A stretch of DNA of 5,905 bases from an uncultured Geobacteraceae bacterium (lineage in GTDB: Bacteria; Desulfobacterota; Desulfuromonadia; Geobacterales; Pseudopelobacteraceae): positions 1-5,905 of the forward strand of contig CAIRND010000146.1 in the NCBI GenBank assembly GCA_903879825.1, in the 5' to 3' direction. The translations under genes were made by a program, and so were the position numbers. Below the pieces are notes generated by a model. It ran no database searches. It was not told where the DNA came from and saw only the letters and a list, made by a program, of their open reading frames with translations. This document shows positions 1 through 5,905 of this stretch, one piece after another; the stretch's first letter is position 1, and each line of letters opens with the position of its first letter.

Positions 1-552
1 AAGGGGGATAACGAGAAAGCACTCAGCCATTATAAACGGGCCATTGCCATCCATAAGGACGACAATGAAGCACGTACCGCCCTCATCTCAATTTTTGTGA
101 AGAACAAGCAGTACGACGAAATCACCGTTCTCTTAAAAGAAGCGGTCGATTTGAGTCCTGATGATCCCGTCAATCACTATAAACTGGGACTGATTTACGA
201 CTTCAAAAAGGAATACGAAAATGCAATAGCTACATACAAAAAATCTGTTGAACTGAAGCCTGATAATGCCAGGGCGCTTAATGCGCTCGGGCGTCTCTAT
301 ATGAAAACAGGCCGACTCAGTGAGGCAAAAGAGACTCTCGAAGCGGCAAAAAAAGCTGATCCGACTATGGAAGAAACCTCCGTTTTGCTTAATAATATTC
401 GGGATGAATTCAATCCTGAACCGCGCAAAATTACGAAGGGTGGTAAAAATAAGATAAAAAAGGGTAAGAAAAGTAAAAAAGGTTCTAAAAAGTCAAAAGC
501 AAAAGGCACGACGAAAGCCGCCGGGGGCGCCAAGACGCCAGCCAAAAAGTAG
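1..552 (+). CDS. TPR-repeat protein with lysine-rich C-terminal tail (3' part)
   Basis: The frame is open from base 1 to the TAG at 550-552, giving 183 visible residues. The GTG at base 97 is an internal Val codon within a repeat, not a convincing start; the real start is upstream of the window. The visible part holds about four tetratricopeptide repeats: a partial one at residues 1-22 (KALSHYKRAIAIHKD), then about 23-55 (LLKEAVDLSPDD), 56-89 (YKLGLIYDF, AIATYKKSVELKPDN) and 90-123 (ALNALGRLYMKTGRLSEA, ADPTM). Each has the usual small/large hydrophobic spacing and a Pro closing the second helix. TPRs are protein-protein interaction scaffolds, so a partner-binding role is likely; the partner is unknown. 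Residues 143-183 form a disordered tail with 18 Lys in 41 residues, resembling the basic tails of histone-H1-like proteins, and could bind nucleic acid or another polyanion (inference). Whether a signal peptide or TM segment precedes the repeats cannot be seen. The TPR call is secure; the function is not. Confidence 0.9.
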   Translation, partial: KGDNEKALSHYKRAIAIHKDDNEARTALISIFVKNKQYDEITVLLKEAVDLSPDDPVNHYKLGLIYDFKKEYENAIATYKKSVELKPDNARALNALGRLYMKTGRLSEAKETLEAAKKADPTMEETSVLLNNIRDEFNPEPRKITKGGKNKIKKGKKSKKGSKKSKAKGTTKAAGGAKTPAKK

Positions 553-555
553 CGG

Positions 556-584
556 TTCGCTGATACCAGGTTACCCATTATAAT
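556..584 (+). promoter_or_regulatory. candidate sigma-70 promoter upstream of the GH13 gene
   Basis: A perfect TATAAT lies at 579-584 in the 72-base gap between the TPR and GH13 genes. Exactly 17 bases upstream is TTCGCT (556-561), a poor match (3 of 6) to TTGACA. Transcription would start near 591 and leave a leader of about 34 bases before the ATG at 625. No terminator is evident after the TPR stop codon, so this may be an internal promoter of an operon. The -10 match could be chance in an AT-rich gap. Confidence 0.35.
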
Positions 585-624
585 TAAAAATTCTGACATC
601 CCGCAATCCGCGACTGGAAAAATT

Positions 625-3600
625 ATGACAGCTCCGAGCGGCACAGATTCCTACTTTCCCTACGATATACAAATTACCAACCACCACTGGCGTTCTCTTG
701 GCCTTGGCCCTCTTTCGCAAGGCATCAAAGAGCGCGGCATCCCTCAGATACAGTTCTTCAGGCAACTCGCATTCAAGCTGAACAACGGCCGTTCTCCTGG
801 TTCTGCAATAGTTCACGCCGGAGAACTGAACTTGTATGCTTCCCTTCAAAAAGCGTTGCGCTACCTTATTGACGGTGTTGCCAAGGCGCCGGAATCATCA
901 CTCCTGATTAGTGCCGTGAAAACGGATGGTTTTGACCCGGCCGGTGAAAAATTGCGGACTACTTCCCGGCGTTTTGTGGAGCTGTTCCCCCCTGCGCCGG
1001 TTCTGCAGGGAAAGGTTGAACCGGCTGGCTGGCTGGCTGATAGCCTCAACAGCACTCTGCGCACTCATCAGTTGCTGAGGGAAATGTTATTGCTGAGACT
1101 GGCCTCTGCCAATCCGGCGATCGACAGTTTTCGCGAATTGGTGGATGACCGGGCTCTTGCGGCATCATCACAGTACTCCAGCATTATTCAGGCCTTTGAC
1201 CATGCTTTGAAAGATGGGCCGATTCTTGCTGAAAAAGGGTGCACCCTGATGGAAGCCCTTATGGCGGCAATCACCGCCTCTCCCGCTTCTCTGGCCGGTC
1301 AGGTTGCCTACCTCCGTGGTGAGTGGCAGGGCATTCTGCCGCCTGAACTGCTGCATGAAGTTGAGATCTCTCTGGATATTTATCAGGAAGAGCAGAGGGA
1401 ACGAGGTGGTGGCGGCGGTGAGCCGGGACCGGCTCCTGTTCTGGAATTCCGGCGTGCCGGACAGCATGCTGCTGCCTCCGGTTCCGCAGGAACAGATGCC
1501 GTATTTCACGGTATTGATTATCCCGCCTATGAGCATTTTTCACCGGATGCCAACTGGATGGCGCACGTCGTCCTGATGGCCAAGATGGTCTATATCTGGC
1601 TCGATCAGTTGAGCCGTACTCATGGTTACACGATAACCCGCCTTGATCAGGTGCCGGATGCCGAACTCGACCGGATGGCACGCTGCGGTTTTTCCGGCCT
1701 CTGGCTGATCGGGCTGTGGGAGCGTTCACCCGCATCGCAGCGGATCAAACAGATCTGCGGCAATCCGGATGCGATTGCCTCGGCCTATTCACTTTACGAT
1801 TACGAAGTTGCCGCCGATCTTGGTGGCTGGGAAGCACTGGCAAACCTGCGGGAACGGGCCGGTCTCCGTGGAATCCGGCTTGCCAGTGATATGGTCCCGA
1901 ATCACACCGGTATTTATTCCCGTTGGGTAATGCAGCATCCGGACTGGTTTGTTCAGACGGAATACCCCCCGTTTCCCACCTATCAGTTCACTGGAGAAGA
2001 CCTCTCCTCAGATGAATCAGTCACTCTGCAGGTTGAAGATGGTTACTGGAACAAGAGCGATGCTGCCGTGGTGTTCAAGCATTATGACCGGAACAGTGGC
2101 CGTACCCGCTACATTTATCATGGCAATGATGGTACCAGCATCCCTTGGAACGATACCGCCCAGCTTAATTATCTCATCCCAGAGCTGCGTGAAGCGGTCA
2201 TTCAGACCATCTTGCACGTAGCCCGCAATTTCCCTATTATCCGCTTCGATGCGGCGATGACGCTGGCCAAGAAGCATTATCAGCGCCTCTGGTTTCCATT
2301 GCGCGGTCTTGGCGGTGGCGTCCCGTCCCGTGCTGAACATGGTATGAGCAAAGATGAATTCAATGCGGTTTTTCCGGTGGAGTTCTGGCGTGAGGTCGTA
2401 GATCGTGTGGCGGTCGAAGCACCCGGTACACTACTTCTGGCAGAGGCCTTCTGGATGATGGAGGGGTATTTCGTCAGGACGCTTGGTATGCATCGTGTTT
2501 ATAACAGTGCCTTTATGAATATGCTTAAAATGGAGGAAAATGCCAAGTACCGCACCACGATCAAAAACGTACTGGAATTCAATCACGAAATCCTCAAACG
2601 TTTCGTTAACTTCATGAACAATCCGGACGAAAAGACGGCCGTTGCCCAGTTTGGTTCACAAGGCAAGTATTTCGGCGCCTGTGTCCTGCTGGCTACCATG
2701 CCGGGGCTGCCGATGTTCGGCCACGGTCAGATTGAGGGCTTTCACGAAAAATATGGTATGGAATACAAGCGCGCTTACTGGGATGAGCAGGTGGATGAAG
2801 GCTTGGTACGCGGCCATGAAATGTATATTTTCCCGTTGCTGCAGCGCCGCTGGCTGTTCTCCGGATCAGAAAATTTTGTGTTGTATGACTTTCACGCCGG
2901 CGACAAAGTGGATGAAAATGTATTTGCCTATTCCAACCGTGTTGACGCACACAGGGCACTTGTACTGTACCATAACAGTCATTCAACAACTTCCGGCTGG
3001 ATCAGGGAATCAGTTTCTTTTCTGGCCGCCGGTGAGGGAGAAGGGGGGCGCCTCGAGAGGACATCGCTTGCCGCTGCACTTGCTGCGCCTGATGAAGCAG
3101 ATTGTTATCTGGCTTTTCGGGACCAAACCGAGGGGCTGGAATACCTTCGTTCGGCTCGCGAACTTCGTGAGCAGGGTCTGTATGTCGAACTCAAAGAATA
3201 TCAATTCCACGTATTCATGGATTTCAGGGAAATCCGCGATGATCAGGCTGGTTCCTGGAAAATGTTGCATGCGCATCTGAACGGCTCAGGCGTTGCTTCG
3301 CTTGAAGAAGAGTGCAAGCAGTTGCGGTACCGTGAGCTGAACACAGCATTCCGGAGTGTTCTTGAGTTGCAATATGGAGAGGGCGAGCAGAGTGACGACG
3401 CTGCAACTGATGTGCTGCTGCAGCAGGCGATTGACCTGTTCTTGAAAAGTGTGGACGCAGACCGGCTGAGTACGCTACCAAAAGACAAACCCCGTGCGTC
3501 CAGCGTTAAGGGTACACGAAAGATGCCGCGGAAGAAAAGTATCGCCTCCACGGTATTGTGCAGCTTTACCGAACTTAAAAAACACACGACCAGTGCGAGT

Positions 3601-4170
3601 GACGCCCGATCATTTCAACTCCGGCTGACGGCAGGTTTCTCTGATCAGGCGGCTGAATCGCTCCTGCTGACGTGGCTGATACTGCGTGAAACTTCGCTGG
3701 ATCCGGTGAGTCGGGGGCTTGATTATACCCTGCGGAAGTACCTCCATCGGGATGGCGACCCAGGGTTCAGCAGTCGTGCTATCGAACTGCTCTCCGCACT
3801 GCTCGGGTGGTGGCGCTCGGATGAACGGGGCGTTGCCGAGAGCCACCTGAAGCAGATGCAGAGCCTATTCGCTCTTGAAGCGTGCCAAACTTTTGTACTG
3901 CATCATGAGAGTGAAGGGATGGAATGGTTCAACAAAGAACGCTTTGAGGAGCTGTGTGAATGGGTAACACTGCTTACTCTGGTCGAAACATGTAGCAAGG
4001 CGCGCCTTTCTGCCAGAGTTGTTACGACGAGGATGGGGGAGGCTGAGCGTGCTATCAACTCAGCGGTGAAACTTGCCAGGGATGTTGGCTATCGCAGTCG
4101 ACTTTTTGTTGAACTATCGGAGAAGGCAACTGTTCCACTCACGCCACGAATCAAAAAAACCATGCTTTAA
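625..4170 (+). CDS. large multidomain GH13 (alpha-amylase superfamily) protein
   Basis: Complete 1181-residue protein. ATG 625 is the first usual start after an in-frame stop at 550 and follows GGAAA (616-620) by four bases. No signal peptide or membrane segment is seen, so it is probably cytoplasmic. Residues 1-255 are an unrecognised, mostly helical extension, then a linker (five Gly at 261-265, then EPGPAP). The GH13 barrel spans roughly 310-780. Region I is D422-MVPNH (N426, H427). Region II is R540-F-D542, with D542 the expected nucleophile. Region III is AEAFW with E607 the expected acid/base. Region IV is FMNNPDE with D668 the expected third carboxylate, but P667 replaces the usual His. 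GLPMFGHGQIEG (694-705) ends the barrel; a domain-C-like region follows to about 870 (VFAYSNR, ALVLYHNS). A basic linker (about 953-973) leads to an unrecognised helical C-terminus. Most GH13 amylases have about 450-700 residues. Alpha-glucan hydrolysis or transglycosylation is likely; substrate and subfamily are undetermined, and a GlgE-like transferase is possible. Confidence 0.93.
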   Translation: MTAPSGTDSYFPYDIQITNHHWRSLGLGPLSQGIKERGIPQIQFFRQLAFKLNNGRSPGSAIVHAGELNLYASLQKALRYLIDGVAKAPESSLLISAVKTDGFDPAGEKLRTTSRRFVELFPPAPVLQGKVEPAGWLADSLNSTLRTHQLLREMLLLRLASANPAIDSFRELVDDRALAASSQYSSIIQAFDHALKDGPILAEKGCTLMEALMAAITASPASLAGQVAYLRGEWQGILPPELLHEVEISLDIYQEEQRERGGGGGEPGPAPVLEFRRAGQHAAASGSAGTDAVFHGIDYPAYEHFSPDANWMAHVVLMAKMVYIWLDQLSRTHGYTITRLDQVPDAELDRMARCGFSGLWLIGLWERSPASQRIKQICGNPDAIASAYSLYDYEVAADLGGWEALANLRERAGLRGIRLASDMVPNHTGIYSRWVMQHPDWFVQTEYPPFPTYQFTGEDLSSDESVTLQVEDGYWNKSDAAVVFKHYDRNSGRTRYIYHGNDGTSIPWNDTAQLNYLIPELREAVIQTILHVARNFPIIRFDAAMTLAKKHYQRLWFPLRGLGGGVPSRAEHGMSKDEFNAVFPVEFWREVVDRVAVEAPGTLLLAEAFWMMEGYFVRTLGMHRVYNSAFMNMLKMEENAKYRTTIKNVLEFNHEILKRFVNFMNNPDEKTAVAQFGSQGKYFGACVLLATMPGLPMFGHGQIEGFHEKYGMEYKRAYWDEQVDEGLVRGHEMYIFPLLQRRWLFSGSENFVLYDFHAGDKVDENVFAYSNRVDAHRALVLYHNSHSTTSGWIRESVSFLAAGEGEGGRLERTSLAAALAAPDEADCYLAFRDQTEGLEYLRSARELREQGLYVELKEYQFHVFMDFREIRDDQAGSWKMLHAHLNGSGVASLEEECKQLRYRELNTAFRSVLELQYGEGEQSDDAATDVLLQQAIDLFLKSVDADRLSTLPKDKPRASSVKGTRKMPRKKSIASTVLCSFTELKKHTTSASDARSFQLRLTAGFSDQAAESLLLTWLILRETSLDPVSRGLDYTLRKYLHRDGDPGFSSRAIELLSALLGWWRSDERGVAESHLKQMQSLFALEACQTFVLHHESEGMEWFNKERFEELCEWVTLLTLVETCSKARLSARVVTTRMGEAERAINSAVKLARDVGYRSRLFVELSEKATVPLTPRIKKTML

Positions 4171-4189
4171 GTCGAGTAATACTGAACTT

Positions 4190-4235
4190 TTAAACGTAGA
4201 AGGGCCGGCACTTTAGCTGGCCTTTCTCCGTTTAA
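4190..4235 (+). terminator. long hairpin after the GH13 gene, probable intrinsic terminator
   Basis: Arms 4190-4209 and 4216-4235 pair over 20 positions with one mismatch (T4197/C4228) and two G-U pairs (4202/4223, 4207/4218), around a six-base loop (4210-4215). It begins 20 bases after the GH13 stop codon. The GC-rich core GGGCCGGC/GCTGGCC is followed by TTTCTCCGTTT, a broken rather than clean T tract, so termination may rely on the core hairpin alone or be incomplete. It most likely separates the GH13 and sensor transcripts. Confidence 0.65.
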
Positions 4236-4289
4236 CCGCGTTCAAGTAATGTTTTAAAATTAAATTCTTATTATTGCCATCTATGCCGG

Positions 4290-4306
4290 TTGACATGGTG
4301 TGTCAA
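4290..4306. promoter_or_regulatory. inverted repeat TTGACA-N5-TGTCAA, possible operator
   Basis: Two perfect 6-base arms (4290-4295 and 4301-4306) flank the spacer TGGTG, giving a 17-base dyad of the size bound by dimeric helix-turn-helix regulators. The left arm coincides with the candidate -35 hexamer, so a bound protein would compete with RNA polymerase. I do not recognise the site as that of a particular regulator. The arms could also form only a weak RNA hairpin, since the spacer is short. Confidence 0.35.
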
Positions 4307-4319
4307 TATGACTTAAAGT
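4290..4319 (+). promoter_or_regulatory. candidate sigma-70 promoter for the sensor gene
   Basis: A perfect TTGACA at 4290-4295 is followed after 18 bases by TAAAGT (4314-4319, 4 of 6 matches to TATAAT). This would start transcription near 4326 and leave a leader of about 40 bases. An alternative -10, TAGAAT at 4341-4346 (5 of 6), lies closer to the gene but has no good -35 at the right distance. The position after the hairpin and before the ATG fits an independent promoter. Confidence 0.45.
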
Positions 4320-4366
4320 GTGCGCCTGAATACTTCGTTATAGAATAGCTTTTTACAGTCGGGGGT

Positions 4367-5905
4367 ATGATGTTTTCGCTTCTGAAACGACTTGGCTTGC
4401 GTACCAAATTGATACTGCTTTTTATCTTCATCAAAGTGATTCCACTCTTGATGCTGTCCCTGCTGGCATGGCAGGGGGTTGTCCAGCTTGGTGATCAGGT
4501 ATCGAAACGTAGTACAGAAATGGCTACCAGCGTGCGCGAGACGGTGGGAACGTTGAGTGATGTAATGGCGAAGGAGTCTGTGCGCGCACTTGATCTCAAG
4601 TCACGCGAAGGCATAGAGCGTCTTACCACAGACACCGCTTTGGCTGTTGCCGCATTTCTGAAGGCGCGTGACAAGGATATTTTGCTTGCCGCTGCCATGG
4701 AGCCCTCCAAGGATTTCTTTGAGCAGTTTTTGCGCAATCGGACCAGTGAGTTGATTGATCCCGGCAAATGGGTCTTGGCCTCCGACGGGAAATCCTGGGT
4801 ACCTGTCGATGTTCCCTCATTCAAATCTGTAATTGTTGCGCCGGAAAATCCGGAAAACAAGCAGGATTTCAATTATCGGCCACCACTGCAGCTTGGTAAA
4901 CGGGTAGAGCGGCCACTGTATCACGAAATCACTTTTGTCGATCTGAATGGCCAGGAAAAAATAAAGGTATCCGCTACCGGATTACTTTCCCGGGAACTTC
5001 GTAATGTTGCACAGAGAAAAAATACCTATGCCAGAGTAGAAAACTACTTTGCTGAACTCAAACGACTCAAGCCCGGAGAAATATACGTCTCTGATGTCAT
5101 TGGTCCGTATGTCAGATCTCACTATTATGGGACGGCAACACCCGAAGCGGCCACAAAGGCAAAAGTTAGTTTCACCCCGCAGGAAGAAGCGTATTCCGGC
5201 AAAGAAAATCCTATTGGTAAACGCTTCAAAGGTATTATCCGATGGGCAACACCGGTTGTTAAAGGTGGCTCAATCGTTGGTTATATCACTCTGGCGCTTG
5301 ATCATGATCATGTGATGCGTTTTACTGATAACCTGATGCCGACAGATGCCCGCTATACCCCTATTTCCGATGCGACCAACGGTAATTACGCCTTCATGTG
5401 GGATTATCTCGACCGGTCCATCGCACATCCGCGACATCAATCAATCATTGGTTTTAATCCTGAAACCGGTGACTATGAAACGCCCTGGCTGGAGGATTCA
5501 CTCTATAAAGGATGGAAAGCGAGCGGGAAACCATTACGCACATATCTTGCCGGAATACCGAGCTTTGATCATCAAAGTCGAGAAAAAAAACCATCGAAAG
5601 AGCTGATTGAAGCGGGGATTCGTGGCCTTGACGGTCGTTATCTCAACTTTGCACCACAATGTCAGGGGTGGTACGATCTTACCAAATACGGTGGATCCGG
5701 CTCTTTCGCAATTCTCTGGTCAGGCGTCTGGAAACTCACTACTGCTGCAACTATTCCGTATTACACCGGAAAGTATGGCAAAACGCCTCGTGGATTTGGT
5801 TATGTCACCATTGGAGCTAATATTGATGAGTTCCATAAGGCAGCAACTGATACCAAGGTTCAGCTTGACAGCCGAGTCAGTGCCTATAACGGTCTGATGA
5901 AGAAA
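4367..5905 (+). CDS. membrane-anchored sensor with a large Cache-like domain (5' part)
   Basis: The frame stays open for 513 codons to the last base, so the C-terminus is missing. Two adjacent ATGs (4367 and 4370) follow GGGGG (4361-4365). The second has the better spacing, so the start is uncertain by one codon. Residues 1-14 are basic (LLKRLGLRTK) and 15-37 form one hydrophobic helix interrupted by K23 and P26, an inner-membrane anchor as in HAMP-type sensors. A long helix (about 43-105) leads into a mixed alpha/beta region with features of an extracytoplasmic Cache domain: PLYHEITFVDLNGQEKIKV (about 184-202), GEIYVSD (237-243), ATPVVKGGSIVGYITLALD (294-312) and GNYAFMWDY (339-347), the last suggesting a second PAS-like lobe. 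Such proteins usually continue with a second TM helix, HAMP and an output module (histidine kinase, methyl-accepting, PP2C/SpoIIE phosphatase or cyclase); which one cannot be told here. The ligand is unknown. It is likely transcribed separately from the GH13 gene. Confidence 0.85.
   Translation, partial: MMFSLLKRLGLRTKLILLFIFIKVIPLLMLSLLAWQGVVQLGDQVSKRSTEMATSVRETVGTLSDVMAKESVRALDLKSREGIERLTTDTALAVAAFLKARDKDILLAAAMEPSKDFFEQFLRNRTSELIDPGKWVLASDGKSWVPVDVPSFKSVIVAPENPENKQDFNYRPPLQLGKRVERPLYHEITFVDLNGQEKIKVSATGLLSRELRNVAQRKNTYARVENYFAELKRLKPGEIYVSDVIGPYVRSHYYGTATPEAATKAKVSFTPQEEAYSGKENPIGKRFKGIIRWATPVVKGGSIVGYITLALDHDHVMRFTDNLMPTDARYTPISDATNGNYAFMWDYLDRSIAHPRHQSIIGFNPETGDYETPWLEDSLYKGWKASGKPLRTYLAGIPSFDHQSREKKPSKELIEAGIRGLDGRYLNFAPQCQGWYDLTKYGGSGSFAILWSGVWKLTTAATIPYYTGKYGKTPRGFGYVTIGANIDEFHKAATDTKVQLDSRVSAYNGLMKK

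Larger units (their letters stand above)
4171..4366. other. intergenic region between GH13 and sensor genes
   Basis: This 196-base gap has no credible coding frame. It holds in order the hairpin at 4190-4235, an AT-rich stretch at about 4246-4277, a TTGACA/TGTCAA inverted repeat at 4290-4306, a TATAGAAT string at 4339-4346 and a GGGGG run at 4361-4365 just before the sensor start. I see no tRNA and no riboswitch fold that I recognise. Confidence 0.8.

Noticed and set aside
97..99. GTG as start codon of the TPR gene
   Set aside because: The same frame is open to base 1 and encodes repeat-like sequence (KALSHYKRAIAIHKD) before it, so GTG is an internal codon.
297..849. Two overlapping - strand frames across the TPR/GH13 junction
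   Set aside because: Both lie mostly antisense to supported genes. The Phe/Leu-rich product of one simply mirrors the poly-Lys AAA/AAG codons of the TPR tail.
1271..1735. 154-codon - strand open frame opposite the GH13 gene
   Set aside because: Antisense to well-supported coding sequence. The product is Arg/Pro/His-rich, as expected from reading GC-rich codons backwards, with no domain and no sign of its own promoter.
2642..3280. 212-codon + strand open frame inside the GH13 gene
   Set aside because: It is out of frame with the GH13 sequence, which shows clear catalytic motifs and continuous family-like sequence here. The product is rich in Cys, Trp and Met with no recognisable domain, typical of a shadow frame.
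4495..4872. 125-codon - strand frame
   Set aside because: Antisense to the N-terminal part of the sensor gene, low-complexity Ser/Arg/Ala product without recognisable domain.
5299..5316. Near-palindromic GATCATGATCATGTGATG
   Set aside because: It lies within the sensor coding frame and encodes DHDHVM between conserved-looking segments; codon choice explains it better than a binding site.
5049..5897. Three consecutive + strand frames (about 86-96 codons each) in the right part of the window
   Set aside because: They share one shadow frame of the sensor gene, which is itself open without a stop from 4367 to 5905 and contains the coherent membrane and Cache-like sequence.

Overview
The window carries three protein-coding genes, all on the + strand: the 3' part of a TPR protein gene, one complete gene for a very large GH13 (alpha-amylase superfamily) enzyme, and the 5' part of a membrane-anchored sensor gene that runs off the right edge. 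No tRNA, rRNA, mobile element or CRISPR array is visible. The compact layout, SD-like starts and sensor type suggest a Gram-negative bacterium of moderate GC. The TM-plus-Cache-like sensor and the oversized GH13 protein remind me of Desulfobacterota/Desulfuromonadales-type genomes, and Chlorobiota cannot be excluded. This placement is an impression, not an identification.

Layout. Bases 1-552 encode tandem tetratricopeptide repeats followed by a strongly lysine-rich tail; the reading frame is open at base 1, so the true start lies outside the window. A 72-base gap with a perfect TATAAT hexamer leads to 625-4170, an 1181-residue cytoplasmic GH13 protein. It has an N-terminal helical extension, a Gly-rich linker, a complete (beta/alpha)8 catalytic domain with nucleophile, acid/base and third carboxylate in place, a domain-C-like region and a C-terminal helical extension. 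The stretch 4171-4366 has no gene. It holds a long hairpin (probable terminator), an AT-rich segment, and a promoter-like region whose TTGACA hexamer is one arm of a perfect inverted repeat. From about 4367 to the last base an uninterrupted frame of 513 codons encodes a transmembrane helix followed by a large Cache-like ligand-binding region; the second membrane segment and the output domain would lie beyond the window.

How they work together. The GH13 enzyme probably acts on intracellular alpha-glucans (glycogen or maltooligosaccharides). The TPR gene could share a transcript with it, but no functional link is shown. The sensor looks like a separate transcription unit because of the terminator and the new promoter-like region. 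The most interesting points are the non-canonical region IV (Pro in place of His) and undescribed flanking domains of the GH13 protein, a correctly phased A_AAA_AAG heptamer in the TPR gene, and the palindrome on the -35 element of the sensor gene.
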